Notes under the pieces: model-generated | Database searches by the model: none | Seen by the model: only the letters and a program-made list of their open reading frames with translations | What the model was told of the DNA's origin: nothing | Assembly (NCBI GenBank): GCA_945898015.1 | Contig: CAMDGM010000009.1 | Span: 1 to 64,000, forward strand | Direction: 5' to 3' | DNA from: PVC group bacterium | GTDB lineage: Bacteria > Verrucomicrobiota > Kiritimatiellia > CAIKKV01 | Length of the DNA stretch: 64,000 nucleotides | Made by a program: the position numbers and the translations under genes | In this document: positions 8,730-18,864 of the stretch, piece after piece | How the letters are laid out: each line of letters opens with the position of its first letter | How positions within the stretch are numbered: the stretch's first letter is position 1

Positions 8730-11700
8730 GTGTATCAACGAATAGGGGTCTGAGCTTCCCCGCCGCGCTGTTGGTCATGCTGCTGGGCCTGCCCGCCCTT
8801 GCCGACTCGGGGCCCTCCTACCGGTATGGGGAGGTGTGGTGGCGGGAGTATGCCGGTGATGCCAAGACTTCCCTTCTGCTTCATTTCGGGCCGCCCGCTG
8901 TTTCGCCGGGCGCGGCGCTGGCGAAGGAGGTAGAAGGTAAAAACAAGGATGAGGATTTCATGGAGGCTGCCCTGACGGGGGGCGATACCGGGATTCAGAA
9001 AAATCCTGTTGGATTGCCGACCCTGACGCCTGAATCCATGAATAAGCCTCCTGTTGACGATCGAGAGGTTCCGCCGGGCACGGTGCTGGATTATAGCGAC
9101 GGCCGGCAGAAGCTGACGCTTCCTGAGGGGATGAACGTCATCCCGGCCGGCCGTTTTGGAAAAGGGCTGCGCTGCACGGGGAAAGTCCCGCTCAAGGTTG
9201 TGGTGAAGGATCCCGCCGTGGGAGAGTGCTTTTTCCGGGTCACCGCGTACCCGGCCAAGGGCGCCTGCCTGTTGTCGTTCGACAAGGATGAGGCCCAGTT
9301 GCTGTTGCGCCCGGATGGCCGGCTGGAGCTGAAGCTCCACAAGCCGCATGGCATCCCCAATGAAAAACGATTCTCGCCCGAGGCGATTCGCGCCTTCACC
9401 CTGAAAGACGCTTCGATCGTGTCGCCCGATCCCGTGCCGCTGAACGAGTGGGTGCATGCCGCCATTTGGAACAAGCCCCACCCGGCGCCGGGCGACACAT
9501 CGCCCTTCGATGCCCGGCTGACGGTGAACGGCGACGATGTGGCCTGGTACATGAGTGAAGGCGGCAACCGGTATATGAACTTCCTGGGCCGCCAGTCCGC
9601 GTTACTGGCCGTCGGCAACAGTGCGGATGGAACGGCCGGGTTTGAAGGCGACCTGGATGAGGTGCGGGTGTCGACTGTCACCCGGGAGTTCATCGCCCGT
9701 CCGCCGCTTCCGTGGCGGGACGCCACCCTGGGGCGCCCGCTTCAGTTCGGAAAGCCTTGGTTCCGTGGTGATGATCCCGCTTTTCATGCGTCGCTGGACA
9801 AAGGTCAGGCGTACGATAAAGGCGGGACTGGTAAAACCGATGTGACGATGAATCTCAAGGGCGGCGCCCTGGATGCCTTGGAAGTGGATGGCATACGGGG
9901 CAAGGGGTGGCTGGTCAACCCCGTCGTTGGATTTCCGGTCTTCAACCTCCCGAGTATGTCCGCGGCCGCCGGCTCTTTGGAGTTCTGGCTGAGACCCGTC
10001 AACTGGGACGACATTACCGGGTATTGGCAGCATTCGCCGCCCAGCATGCTTCACCTTTCCTTGCTCCGGCTGGCGGGGGTTAACCGGAAGACGGGGGAGA
10101 AGGTGGCGTTTGTCAACCTGTCGCTGCCGCGCGCCTTCAACAACGAAAGGAGCCGCGTTCCGCTTGATCCGGGCCACTGGACCCATCTGGTGCTGGTGTG
10201 GAGCACGAATGCCGCAAAGGGTTCCCTTTACGTGAATGGCAAGGGATTTTCCTCCGTGGCGTTGACGCGCGGGCCGAATCCGGCGGATATTGAACTCCAG
10301 AGCGCGGAGTTCGGTGTCCGGGACAACGTGACCGGTTCTGACGGATTGGCACCGCGGATCGAAATCGATGAGGTGGTCGGCTACACCCGCCCGCTTGCCG
10401 GTGACGAGGTGCAGCAGGCCTTGGCCCGGTGGAAAGGTGCCGTGCCGCCGATCCCGGAATGGAACGCCCAGGTGTCGCTCAAGTTTTCCCTGATGAAGCT
10501 GGAGTTTTCCCTGAACCCGTTGCTTCCGGAGGGAATCGAACCGCGCACCTGCCGCGTGACGCTTCACGACGCGTCCGGAAAAGCGGTGCTCGGACCGTTC
10601 GAGTTGACCCAGAAAGACGGACGATTCACCTCGGTGATGAGTGAGGGCAAGACGATCCCCTACGGCGACTATGAGGTGCGGTTCACGGTCGCGGACGCGG
10701 CTGGAAGGGGCGTCATCGACGGCAAGCGCGCCTGGAGTTTCAAGGAGGATCCGTGGCGCAACAATCGAGCCGGGATTCTGGCAAAGGCACCACCGCCATG
10801 GACTCCCATTGAAATGGAAAACCGCGTCGTGAAAACCCGGATGACGACGTTCACGCTGGGCGAGGACGGCTTGCCGGTCCAGATCCGGGCCGATGGAGTC
10901 GACCTTCTGGCCGCGCCTTTCCGAATCGAGGAGGGGGGGCGTCTTCTCACGGGCGGCCTGGTGAAGAGTGCGCCCTCGCGCGAGGTGGAGGCGGACTGGC
11001 AGGCGGTGTTCGCGGGAAAGAGCGGGGACATCACGATGGATTGCCGGGTGGAGTATGACGGCATGGTTCGCTATGAGCTGAGGATCAATCCCAAAGGCAG
11101 CCGGCTGGAGCCGATCCGGTTCGTTATTCCGGTCAAGGCCGCGCAGGCCACTCGGTACCTGTATTATCCCATGGGCGCCCGGGGCGTCCGGACCGGCTCA
11201 GTCGGTCCGGAGGACGGCACGCTGCTGGAATCGCGCAACACCAAAGGCAAAGGGTACGGATTTTTCGGGCACGTGGACGTCAACGACCGGAACAGGGGGC
11301 TTTTCTGGTTCTGCGACAATGCGGCGGGCTGGTCGCAGTCGCCCACCGTGAGCGCCCTTGAACTGGTGCGCACGGGCGACGCGGTTTCACTGGTGCTCAA
11401 CCTGGTGGCGGAGGCGGGCGAGTATGCGGCGGGACCGCCGATCGTGTTCGGCATCCTGCCGCATCCGGCCCGCCCGCTTCCCGAAAAACACCGGCTTTTC
11501 CAGCGGGTCAGTCCGGAGCAGGATCCCAAGGCGTGCGAGGTGTTCGACGCGTTTTATCCCTGGCCCCAGGATCCCCGCGACGGCAGCATGAAACTGTATC
11601 CGGCGGTTGACCGCAAGAAGCCCGAAGGCGGTCCCAGTTGGGCCTATGCAGAAAGTTGCATTCCCAGCATGAAGGCGGTTAAGACGAAAGGGCTTCGTAC

Positions 11701-12859
11701 GATGTATCTTTCCCGGCTCTGGTTCGGATGCCGGGCCGGTGAATTCGACGGGTGGGAATGGCGCTCGGGCGAGACGCAGGGGGTGTCCCTGGCGCCTTCG
11801 TTTGTCAATTATCTTTGCTGGGAGATGGAGGAGTGGATCAAGAGGGACATCTGGGACGCCATCTATCTGGATGAATGCTACGAAACCCCCGTGCGGAATC
11901 TGGAGGCGGGCTTGTCGGTGCGCCTGCCCGACGGCACGGAACAGCCGGGGCTGTGCACCTTCGGCTTCCGCGAGTTGATGAAGCGGTGGCGTAACATCTT
12001 CACGGCGCACGGCAAGGAGCCCGTGATCATGGCGCATCACACGTATTCCTGGCAGTATCCGGGACTGGTGTTCAGCGATATGACGCTCGATGGGGAAAAC
12101 GCCCCGATCGTCTCGCTGAAAAGCCGCGACTGGATTGACAGCACGTCGAAGGAACGGTTCGAGGCCATGCAGAATGCCAGGCTCTGGGGGGTGTCGACCT
12201 TTTACATGCCCTTCGTTTCGGAAGGCGGCTTTGACAACAAGGAGGCGAACCAGTACCCCCGGTGGCAGTGGCGAATGGCCCGGCAGGCACAAAGCGAATT
12301 TGCCCATTACGAGACCGCGACCGTTTATGAAGGGCAGGGCCAGGACGTATACCGGAATTATTGGAAGGACCTCCTGGGTTGGGGTGCCGGAAACCTTTCC
12401 GTGACGTTTCATCCGTATTGGGATAACGCGCGGGTTGTGCAGGTGGAGGGGCAGGGGGGAACCGCGCTGGTGTCGCTCTACCGCCAGCCGGGCAAGGTTC
12501 TGGTGATTGCCAGCAATCGCCAGGCCACCAACCGGACGCTTCGTGTCACGCTGGATCTCGCTGCTCTGGGAATCCGGGAGAAGCCGGTTGTGAAGTCGTT
12601 GGATAGCACCTTTACCCCCCCGGCCGGCGACGATTTCGCGGGTGTGGCCGCGGTGAAGAAGGAAGCGGAGTCGTTGCGTGACAGTACGGGCATCGAAAAC
12701 GTGCTGGGCACGGCTGATCGACGGTCAGGGCAGGAATTGCTGGATGAAATGGGGAATACGGATGAGGAACAGCAGCGGAAATGGGCGCCTACTTGGGAGG
12801 GGAATGTCCTGATGCTGCCAGTACGGGGCAAAGATTACCGGGTGGTGACGTTGGAATGA
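8726..12859 (+). CDS. Large secreted glycoside-hydrolase-like protein with two N-terminal LamG domains
   Basis: A 1377-residue exported protein. Residues 1-26 form a signal peptide (SFPAALLVMLLGLPALA). Two LamG/concanavalin-like modules lie at about 50-330 (PLNEWVHAAIWNK, FEGDLDEVRVS) and 350-570 (GHWTHLVLVWSTN, IEIDEVVGYTRPL). The remaining part matches the core of the protein at 1-4023: LFWFCDNAAGW here against FLWFADHDKGW there, and IYLDECYE (Asp1049-Glu1050) against LYVDENYL. The two are paralogues with the LamG modules moved from the C- to the N-terminal end. The adjacent Asp-Glu pair recalls the substrate-assisted catalytic pair of GH123 enzymes, but that is an inference. Its start overlaps the GH1 stop and its stop overlaps the next start, both as ATGA. 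Confidence 0.72.
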   Translation: MSVSTNRGLSFPAALLVMLLGLPALADSGPSYRYGEVWWREYAGDAKTSLLLHFGPPAVSPGAALAKEVEGKNKDEDFMEAALTGGDTGIQKNPVGLPTLTPESMNKPPVDDREVPPGTVLDYSDGRQKLTLPEGMNVIPAGRFGKGLRCTGKVPLKVVVKDPAVGECFFRVTAYPAKGACLLSFDKDEAQLLLRPDGRLELKLHKPHGIPNEKRFSPEAIRAFTLKDASIVSPDPVPLNEWVHAAIWNKPHPAPGDTSPFDARLTVNGDDVAWYMSEGGNRYMNFLGRQSALLAVGNSADGTAGFEGDLDEVRVSTVTREFIARPPLPWRDATLGRPLQFGKPWFRGDDPAFHASLDKGQAYDKGGTGKTDVTMNLKGGALDALEVDGIRGKGWLVNPVVGFPVFNLPSMSAAAGSLEFWLRPVNWDDITGYWQHSPPSMLHLSLLRLAGVNRKTGEKVAFVNLSLPRAFNNERSRVPLDPGHWTHLVLVWSTNAAKGSLYVNGKGFSSVALTRGPNPADIELQSAEFGVRDNVTGSDGLAPRIEIDEVVGYTRPLAGDEVQQALARWKGAVPPIPEWNAQVSLKFSLMKLEFSLNPLLPEGIEPRTCRVTLHDASGKAVLGPFELTQKDGRFTSVMSEGKTIPYGDYEVRFTVADAAGRGVIDGKRAWSFKEDPWRNNRAGILAKAPPPWTPIEMENRVVKTRMTTFTLGEDGLPVQIRADGVDLLAAPFRIEEGGRLLTGGLVKSAPSREVEADWQAVFAGKSGDITMDCRVEYDGMVRYELRINPKGSRLEPIRFVIPVKAAQATRYLYYPMGARGVRTGSVGPEDGTLLESRNTKGKGYGFFGHVDVNDRNRGLFWFCDNAAGWSQSPTVSALELVRTGDAVSLVLNLVAEAGEYAAGPPIVFGILPHPARPLPEKHRLFQRVSPEQDPKACEVFDAFYPWPQDPRDGSMKLYPAVDRKKPEGGPSWAYAESCIPSMKAVKTKGLRTMYLSRLWFGCRAGEFDGWEWRSGETQGVSLAPSFVNYLCWEMEEWIKRDIWDAIYLDECYETPVRNLEAGLSVRLPDGTEQPGLCTFGFRELMKRWRNIFTAHGKEPVIMAHHTYSWQYPGLVFSDMTLDGENAPIVSLKSRDWIDSTSKERFEAMQNARLWGVSTFYMPFVSEGGFDNKEANQYPRWQWRMARQAQSEFAHYETATVYEGQGQDVYRNYWKDLLGWGAGNLSVTFHPYWDNARVVQVEGQGGTALVSLYRQPGKVLVIASNRQATNRTLRVTLDLAALGIREKPVVKSLDSTFTPPAGDDFAGVAAVKKEAESLRDSTGIENVLGTADRRSGQELLDEMGNTDEEQQRKWAPTWEGNVLMLPVRGKDYRVVTLE

Positions 12860-15800
12860 ATACGCAATTCGCTGGAAACCAGGCGACGCTGGCAGCCGAT
12901 CATGCGGGTGTAGACCCACGCAACGGGTTTTTGCCTCCACGCGCGCGGGTGACACGATTGATCCGGGATACAACCGCTGCCTGGGCGGCGGTTCCTCCCG
13001 TTCCCGCCCTCACCGATCCATCCGGCGAGGCCATTCTCATCGGGCGGGCGGCGATTCGGCTGGCCTATGATCAGGATCGGCTTTACGTGCGAGCCCGGAT
13101 CCGCGAGCGACAGCCGGTGATCCGGCCTGAGTGGGGGCCCGGTTCAAATCATTTTTGGGAACAAGATCATGTGGAGATCCGGTTTTTGCGGGATCCCCGG
13201 CATGATCTGGACCAGCTCCAGTTTATTATAACACTGGATGGGCGGGTGTGGGATAACCAGGGATTGTGGAAAAAGGGCGAGCTGCTCCGGTGCGACGGCC
13301 ACCGGAATTCCGACGGCTGGCTCGTTCAGCTGGCCGTTCCCTTTGCAGCGGCTGGACTCCCGCTTCCCGTCTCCGGCGATATATGGCGAGGGATCGTGGC
13401 TCACACGCGATGGGGGTCTGGCCGCCTGGACATGGCTTGCAGCAGCGCGACTGAATTGGGATTTTCGCAGGCTGAACGGTTTGGCGAATGGGTTTTCTCG
13501 GGTCCGCCCGAGTCCGTGCTCATGGAGTCGGTGACGAAAACTTGTCTGTGCGTGGTGAATCGCTCCCGCCAGCCGGTGCGGGCCGCAATCGTCTTTTCCC
13601 CTCATCACGTCAGGACGCTTCGCCTGACGCCCGGCGCCAACCGCATCACGCTGTCCCTGATGCCGAAATTTCCCGGCTTCACGCGATATTCGTTTGGAAT
13701 CAAAGGAGCACCGGAGTGGGGTTCGGTAGCCCTGTGCGGTCCTTTGCCGCCGCTTCGGCTGACGGGTCGATCGGCGTTGCGCCCGAGCCTTCTGTTTGAC
13801 GCGGGGGAGTTGCAGGCGATCCGTGCAAAAATGGAGTTCGAGCCGTTCCGAAGCGAGCGGGCCCGATTCAACTTGGCTCCGGCGGATCTGAGCGGCGCCG
13901 GGGTCCCGAGCCCGGATGATCCGGTTTCCTTCGCCATTACTCGCGATTGCATGAACTGGTTCCGGGTCGCCAAAGAAACCATGCTGCGCGATGGCGAGGG
14001 TAAACGGAATTCGGCCGCGGCCTATCTGTGGGGCCGGCAATCGGAGCAGGCCCGAAAGGCCTGGCGCGCGATTGTCAAAAGCGTCAAGCCGGCTGAAGTC
14101 GATCAGGATGTTTTGATCCGGGAGCTGAACCGGCTTCTGGCACGGCGCGATTTTTATAATCCCCGAGCTTTCGCCGATGTGCATCTGCCCGAGGAAGGGC
14201 GTGAACTGTTGGGGAGGGGAATGTCCGCCTTGCGGGAGGATGAGGTCATCCGGTTGAATCGGATGATTCTCCAGAGCGCGGTCGAGTGCATTGGCGCGTA
14301 CCGAATGGATCTGGTCTCCAAACCGGGCGACTTATGGGGCAAATGGCTCGTCACGGGTGATAACCGGTTGATTGCCACGGCCACGCGCGCGGTGCGGGCC
14401 GCCCTACGCCTGACGATCATGGATCACCAGGTTCATCTTCATGAAGGTGTGGCGGCGGGTTCCGTGGCCCTGGCGTATGACTCGTTCCATCCCCATTTGA
14501 GTGTGGCGGAGCGGAAGGACTGGCAGTCGTTGCTCCTGCGTTTTCTGCGCCTGTATCTGGAGACGGCCCGGAGCCGGGGTTGGACGCTTACCACGATTGC
14601 CAATGCGAATCCGGTGGGCAACGGCGGCTGTGGCCTTGCGGCGCTGGCGTTGCTGCGGGAATGTCCCGGGGTGGCGAAGCAGACGCTGGACTATGTCAGG
14701 CGCTACATCCGGTTGTGGCTCGACTATTGTCAGGGGGCGGATGGCGGAAACACGGAGGGGGTGCAGTACTGGCAATACGGAATGGAAAACTTCCTCCGTT
14801 TTGCGCGAGCCCTTGAGCGTGTGACAGGGTCTGATGACGGACTGCTTGGGCATCCCGCCGTGACCCAGGCTCTCAACATGATCCGCGTGAGCCTGTGCAA
14901 TGACGGAGCCCTGCATGGCGTGAACGATACGATTCCCATGCCAGTGGGCGGCCCGATTGCCTGGTTTCTGGCCGCTCGCACAGGCGACCCGCTCGGCCTG
15001 TGGTATGGCGATCACGCGTTGAAATGGCTCCGGGCCCGTCAGAAAGCGGGAAAACCGATTGCCTATGACATTTCCCTGCTTGACCTGTTGTTGAACCGTC
15101 CGGCAGTTGCCGCTCCTGGACGGCAACCGCCTCTTCCGGTGTCTTTCATGATGGAGGATATCCAGGTTGGGATCCTGCGGTCGGGAAAGGCATTCAACTG
15201 CCGCTGGACGGCCGGGCTGAAAGGGTCGAGGCCGCCCTATACGCACCATAATCAACGGGACACGGGCAGTCTTTTTGTCGATTTACGTGGAGAGCGGTTG
15301 CTCATGGATCCTGGTTATTACAAGCCTGAGCCGGGGGATCACGCTCTTCCTTTGATTGGAGGAAAGGGGCCTGTTCAGCCCCAGGCGTGGACTGGCGTTC
15401 TCACGTCGTGTGGCGCGCGCGGATCCTTTAGATGGTTGAGTGTGGATGCCACGGCCGCCTATGGCGGGAGTGCACGCCGCGTCGAGCGACACCTGGTCAT
15501 GGTGGGGAATGAAGGCCTTGTCTTACTCGACGATATCGAGGCGGACGCTCACGTAACCGCGCAATACACCTGCGGTGGAATTATTGGAAGGGGAAGTCGG
15601 GGGCGATCGGTTACTGTTAAAGGGGACAAGGCACGTCTTCGGATGGATCTGTTGACCAGGATCGATGCCCGGCTGGTGGTGCATCCTGAGCGTTCGTTGC
15701 ATGATGTGCACTGGGGCTATCATTTTGCCGATGGTCGCCTGTTTCCTGTGACGGTGGATTATATAGCCGAAGGCTCGGACCCTCTGGTTACGGTCTTCCT

Positions 15801-15933
15801 GGATGTCACGGTTGGCGCGCCCGGCACCTGCAGGTTGGAAAAGGCAAAGAATCGGCTGATTGTCCGGCTGCCGTCAGGCACCCCTGTTTCCTTTGAGCGG
15901 CAGGAGAACAGCTGGTCGCTGATCCGACCATAA
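12856..15933 (+). CDS. Heparinase II/III-like polysaccharide lyase family protein
   Basis: A 1025-residue protein. The start is ATG 12856, overlapping the previous stop by four bases; the open frame back to 12781 lies inside the previous gene. There is no clear signal peptide (MNTQFAGNQATLAADHAG). Residues about 35-220 resemble a family 9-type carbohydrate-binding domain (WEQDHVEIRFL). A helical toroid region follows with NTEGVQYWQYG near 632. From about 795 comes the heparinase II/III beta-sheet domain with HHNQRDTGSLFVDLRG and LLMDPGYY. Family members cleave uronate-containing polysaccharides by beta-elimination, so the operon may target an acidic glycan. The substrate is not determined. 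It is the last gene of the plus-strand operon and a terminator follows. Confidence 0.78.
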   Translation: MNTQFAGNQATLAADHAGVDPRNGFLPPRARVTRLIRDTTAAWAAVPPVPALTDPSGEAILIGRAAIRLAYDQDRLYVRARIRERQPVIRPEWGPGSNHFWEQDHVEIRFLRDPRHDLDQLQFIITLDGRVWDNQGLWKKGELLRCDGHRNSDGWLVQLAVPFAAAGLPLPVSGDIWRGIVAHTRWGSGRLDMACSSATELGFSQAERFGEWVFSGPPESVLMESVTKTCLCVVNRSRQPVRAAIVFSPHHVRTLRLTPGANRITLSLMPKFPGFTRYSFGIKGAPEWGSVALCGPLPPLRLTGRSALRPSLLFDAGELQAIRAKMEFEPFRSERARFNLAPADLSGAGVPSPDDPVSFAITRDCMNWFRVAKETMLRDGEGKRNSAAAYLWGRQSEQARKAWRAIVKSVKPAEVDQDVLIRELNRLLARRDFYNPRAFADVHLPEEGRELLGRGMSALREDEVIRLNRMILQSAVECIGAYRMDLVSKPGDLWGKWLVTGDNRLIATATRAVRAALRLTIMDHQVHLHEGVAAGSVALAYDSFHPHLSVAERKDWQSLLLRFLRLYLETARSRGWTLTTIANANPVGNGGCGLAALALLRECPGVAKQTLDYVRRYIRLWLDYCQGADGGNTEGVQYWQYGMENFLRFARALERVTGSDDGLLGHPAVTQALNMIRVSLCNDGALHGVNDTIPMPVGGPIAWFLAARTGDPLGLWYGDHALKWLRARQKAGKPIAYDISLLDLLLNRPAVAAPGRQPPLPVSFMMEDIQVGILRSGKAFNCRWTAGLKGSRPPYTHHNQRDTGSLFVDLRGERLLMDPGYYKPEPGDHALPLIGGKGPVQPQAWTGVLTSCGARGSFRWLSVDATAAYGGSARRVERHLVMVGNEGLVLLDDIEADAHVTAQYTCGGIIGRGSRGRSVTVKGDKARLRMDLLTRIDARLVVHPERSLHDVHWGYHFADGRLFPVTVDYIAEGSDPLVTVFLDVTVGAPGTCRLEKAKNRLIVRLPSGTPVSFERQENSWSLIRP

Positions 15934-15962
15934 GGGTTCGCTTTATACCCGTTAGGCCAACA

Positions 15963-15990
15963 ACAGGAACGGAGTTACGCCCGTTCCTGT
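15963..15990. other. Perfect inverted repeat after the polysaccharide operon
   Basis: Two perfect 10-base arms, ACAGGAACGG and CCGTTCCTGT, are separated by an 8-base loop, 30 bases after the stop at 15933. No T-run follows on either strand, so it is not a classic intrinsic terminator by itself. It may protect the 3' end of the transcript or act together with the stronger terminator at 16076. Confidence 0.5.
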
Positions 15991-16075
15991 CAACGTGACT
16001 GGCATCGGCGAAATGGTGATTTTTAGCGTGACGCCTAAAGGAGCGATTGTTGTGGTGAGGGAACCCCTTGGCAGG

Positions 16076-16127
16076 AAAAAAACAGGGCGCTGCCAATGCC
16101 AAGAGGCACGGCAGCCGTCCTGTTTTT
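16076..16127. terminator. Bidirectional intrinsic terminator between convergent operons
   Basis: An A-rich left arm (AAAAACAGG, 16078-16086, then CTGCC) pairs with GGCAG and CCTGTTTTT (to 16127), with a small internal mismatch. The hairpin has an A-tract before it and a T-tract after it, so it can stop transcription in both directions. It lies between the plus-strand operon ending at 15933 and the minus-strand GH38 ending at 16135. Confidence 0.7.
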
Positions 16128-16134
16128 ACGGCTG

Positions 16135-18837
16135 TCAGGCCATCCGCACGGTGACGATTTCAAACGGGCGAACGCGTAGTGTTAGGGAGCCTGTTCCGGG
16201 AATGCTTCCGGGCATCGTTCGTTCCAGCAGGTCCACGCGCGTCAGGATGGTGTCGGCATAACCGCCACGGAGCCGGATCTCCTGATCCCCGCCCGCCGCG
16301 CTCCAGAACCGCAGAATTTCGCCCTGTCCGTCTTCGGCGCGTTTGAAGGCACTGATGACGAGGTGCTCGCCTTCGAGGGTGAACGGGATCAGGCGCGCCG
16401 GGATCCGCACATCGCGAAACCGGTCTTTTTCGATCCTCCGCCATCCGTCTCGATGGGCATTAACGGCATACCAGGTCGAGCGGTTGGTGTCGATCGGCAC
16501 TTCGACGCCCTTGCGGTTGGCATAGAAACCTGTCGTGGCGTGATCCTGATCCTCAAGCGGATGGCAGGAGTCCCCGTTGACGTTGGCGATTGCGGGGTTG
16601 AGGAACACGGCGGCGCTTTCGGCGACCCGGCCGGCCCGCCAGTCCCCGGCGTGCAGTCTGAGCGCATAGTCATGGGTCAGGCGGCCGCGCAGTTGGGCGC
16701 CCGGCGTTTCCCACGTCGAGCAGAGGAAAACAAAATCCGCCGAGCGCAGCAGTGTTACTTCGATTTCGGTCCCATCGGGCCGCGGCACAATTTCATACTC
16801 GTGCTGGCCGCTGCCGAGGAAAGCGAGGCCGCCCGCCTCATCGGCGATATCGACGAATGACCGCATGGGGTGGAAGTTCTGGCGCGGCTCGGCGGGCCAG
16901 CGCTCGGGTGAGTTGGCGTGGACCGCGAAGCTGGCGTCGGCGTGGACCTCGGTGGTGCGCAGGCCGGTTGGGAGCACCAGGCGCAGCCGCTGGTTGCCGG
17001 CCGGATTGTCGATCACGGTGGTGATCTTCAGCAGCTCCGAGTCGGCGTCGAGGGTCAGGGTCGAGGTCAGCGTGAGCACGGCGCGGCCGACGCGCTTTTG
17101 TTTCTGGCGGTCGTAGCCCGCGGGGACGGCGAGCCGGGTGGTCACCTCCAGCCGGCCGCGCAGCGGGCCGGCCGCGAGCCGCCGCACTCGCGCCTTGCCG
17201 CCGCGCGTGTCGCGGCGGGTGTCGCCGTCAAGCGGCTCGAAATGGTAGCCGCCGCCGAGGTCCGCCTCCTGGGCGAAGTAGTGGGCGCCGGAAACGGCTC
17301 GGCCGCTGCGCGGATCGATGAGGTCGAGGGTGCCGTCGGGGCGCACCTCGACGCGCAGAAGCGCGTTTTCCAGGATGCGACCCCGGCAGCGGACAGGCGC
17401 CGCGGGCGCGGCGGCGCGCCCCTGCGCCACGTTCAGCCGCCGCACTTCACCGGGCTGGAGGTCTGGAAAATGGACGACTGCGCGGGCTTCGAAACAGTTA
17501 ACGGTAGCATTGGTGTGGACGATCTTAAGCGCCTCCATCTTTTCAATCTGGACGGGGCGGCGCGTGCCGTCGGCCTCGGTCAGGCAGAGGGCGCGCGAGG
17601 GGCGCTCGGTGAGTCTCAGGACGAATTCGACCACCGGATGGCCGGCATTGAGTCCGGCATAGACGATGACACCCGGGGTGTTACGCTTCCGCGCCTCGCC
17701 GTTGAGCAGGTCGAGGGCGGAGTCGGCCACGTCCGTGCCGATCTCCGCCGCCTTGAGGAAGCGGCTGTTCACCTCGTCATGCACGCGGTCCTGGCTGCAA
17801 CCGCAGATGGAATCGTGGGCATGGTTCTGCAGCATCAGCTCCCACGCCTTGCGCAGATGGCAGCGCGCCGGGGGCTTGCCAAAGCGGACGGCGAGGGCGT
17901 CGAGCGGTTCGGCAAGGTTTTCGACGAACATCCGGGCGCGTGCGTTCCAGATTTTGTTGTCGATCCGGCTGGAAAGCGTCCCGTGCAGCTCGTCAACTCG
18001 CAGGCGGCCTCGCAGCTGGCCCTCCCAGGTTTCCAGCTCCGCCGGCATCTCCCGCTTCCATTCATTCAGCGCATCCTCGAGGGTGCCGTGGTGGAATTGT
18101 ACGTCCGGCATGAGCGCGGGCAGGGCGCGCAGGATGGCCGCGATATCCCGCTGCAGCCAGGTGTGGTCCATGCCGTGCCCGGCGAGCGCCAGGTCTGGCC
18201 GGTGGGAGAGGGCGTGGGTTTTGATGATGTGGAGGAATCGTTCGCGTAAGGCGTCGGGCTGATCCGGGCCGGGCAGGTAGCGGGCGCCCGCGTAGGACTC
18301 GGGCAGGTGCCAGGCGAAAACGGAGGAGCCGTCCGGCGCCCGCCAGAGGAACTCCTGCTGGTGGCCGGCCGCCGTGTCGAGCGCCACGGGCCGCCCGCGG
18401 CCGAAGACGAAGTTGTCGATTCCGACCCCGCGCAGGAGCTGGGGCAGCTGCTCGATATGGCCGAAGCTGTCGGGAACATACCCGGTATTCGGGTAGGCGG
18501 CTCCAACCGCGAGGCAGTCGGCATGGCCGCGCTGGAGATTGCGGATCAGCGCCTCGCCGCCCGCGAGGAAGTCGTCCGGCATGCTGTACCAGGGGCCGAT
18601 GACCAGCTGGCCCGCGCCGATCAGGCGGCGGAGGTCCGCGGCCCGCTCGGGACGCAATTCCAGGTAGTCCTGGATCACGCAGGTCTGCCCGTCGAGCACG
18701 AAGACGTTGAATCCGTCGCGGGCCTCGATCAGCTCGATGATTTCGTCGAGGGTGCGGATGAGCCGGTACTGGAATTGCGTTTGGCTGAGGTACCATTCGC
18801 GGTCCCAGTGGGTGTGGCTGTAGAGGAAGACGTTCAT
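16135..18837 (-). CDS. Glycoside hydrolase family 38 alpha-mannosidase, MngB-like subtype
   Basis: A 900-residue retaining, metal-dependent alpha-mannosidase. The N-terminal barrel begins with the GH38 signature YSHTHWDREWY, which supplies His8, His10-like and Asp12 metal ligands. The nucleophile is Asp123 in GYVPDSFGHIEQLPQLL. The helical middle domain and the C-terminal beta domains are present at full length. The HTHWDREW form and short N-terminus place it nearest the bacterial mannosylglycerate-hydrolase (MngB) type rather than the Ams1 type. There is no signal peptide, so it is likely cytoplasmic. It follows the GH20 gene by 27 bases on the same strand. If transcription began upstream of GH20, the break there may have removed its promoter. 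Two other GH38 genes of different subtypes lie in this window. Confidence 0.9.
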   Translation of the reverse strand: MNVFLYSHTHWDREWYLSQTQFQYRLIRTLDEIIELIEARDGFNVFVLDGQTCVIQDYLELRPERAADLRRLIGAGQLVIGPWYSMPDDFLAGGEALIRNLQRGHADCLAVGAAYPNTGYVPDSFGHIEQLPQLLRGVGIDNFVFGRGRPVALDTAAGHQQEFLWRAPDGSSVFAWHLPESYAGARYLPGPDQPDALRERFLHIIKTHALSHRPDLALAGHGMDHTWLQRDIAAILRALPALMPDVQFHHGTLEDALNEWKREMPAELETWEGQLRGRLRVDELHGTLSSRIDNKIWNARARMFVENLAEPLDALAVRFGKPPARCHLRKAWELMLQNHAHDSICGCSQDRVHDEVNSRFLKAAEIGTDVADSALDLLNGEARKRNTPGVIVYAGLNAGHPVVEFVLRLTERPSRALCLTEADGTRRPVQIEKMEALKIVHTNATVNCFEARAVVHFPDLQPGEVRRLNVAQGRAAAPAAPVRCRGRILENALLRVEVRPDGTLDLIDPRSGRAVSGAHYFAQEADLGGGYHFEPLDGDTRRDTRGGKARVRRLAAGPLRGRLEVTTRLAVPAGYDRQKQKRVGRAVLTLTSTLTLDADSELLKITTVIDNPAGNQRLRLVLPTGLRTTEVHADASFAVHANSPERWPAEPRQNFHPMRSFVDIADEAGGLAFLGSGQHEYEIVPRPDGTEIEVTLLRSADFVFLCSTWETPGAQLRGRLTHDYALRLHAGDWRAGRVAESAAVFLNPAIANVNGDSCHPLEDQDHATTGFYANRKGVEVPIDTNRSTWYAVNAHRDGWRRIEKDRFRDVRIPARLIPFTLEGEHLVISAFKRAEDGQGEILRFWSAAGGDQEIRLRGGYADTILTRVDLLERTMPGSIPGTGSLTLRVRPFEIVTVRMA

Positions 18838-18864
18838 GGCGGTTCTTTCGGGCAGGGCGTTGTT

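Noticed and set aside
16918..18249. Plus-strand open frame of 443 codons
   Set aside because: Antisense to the GH38 gene, whose metal and nucleophile motifs are intact. Composition is low-complexity.
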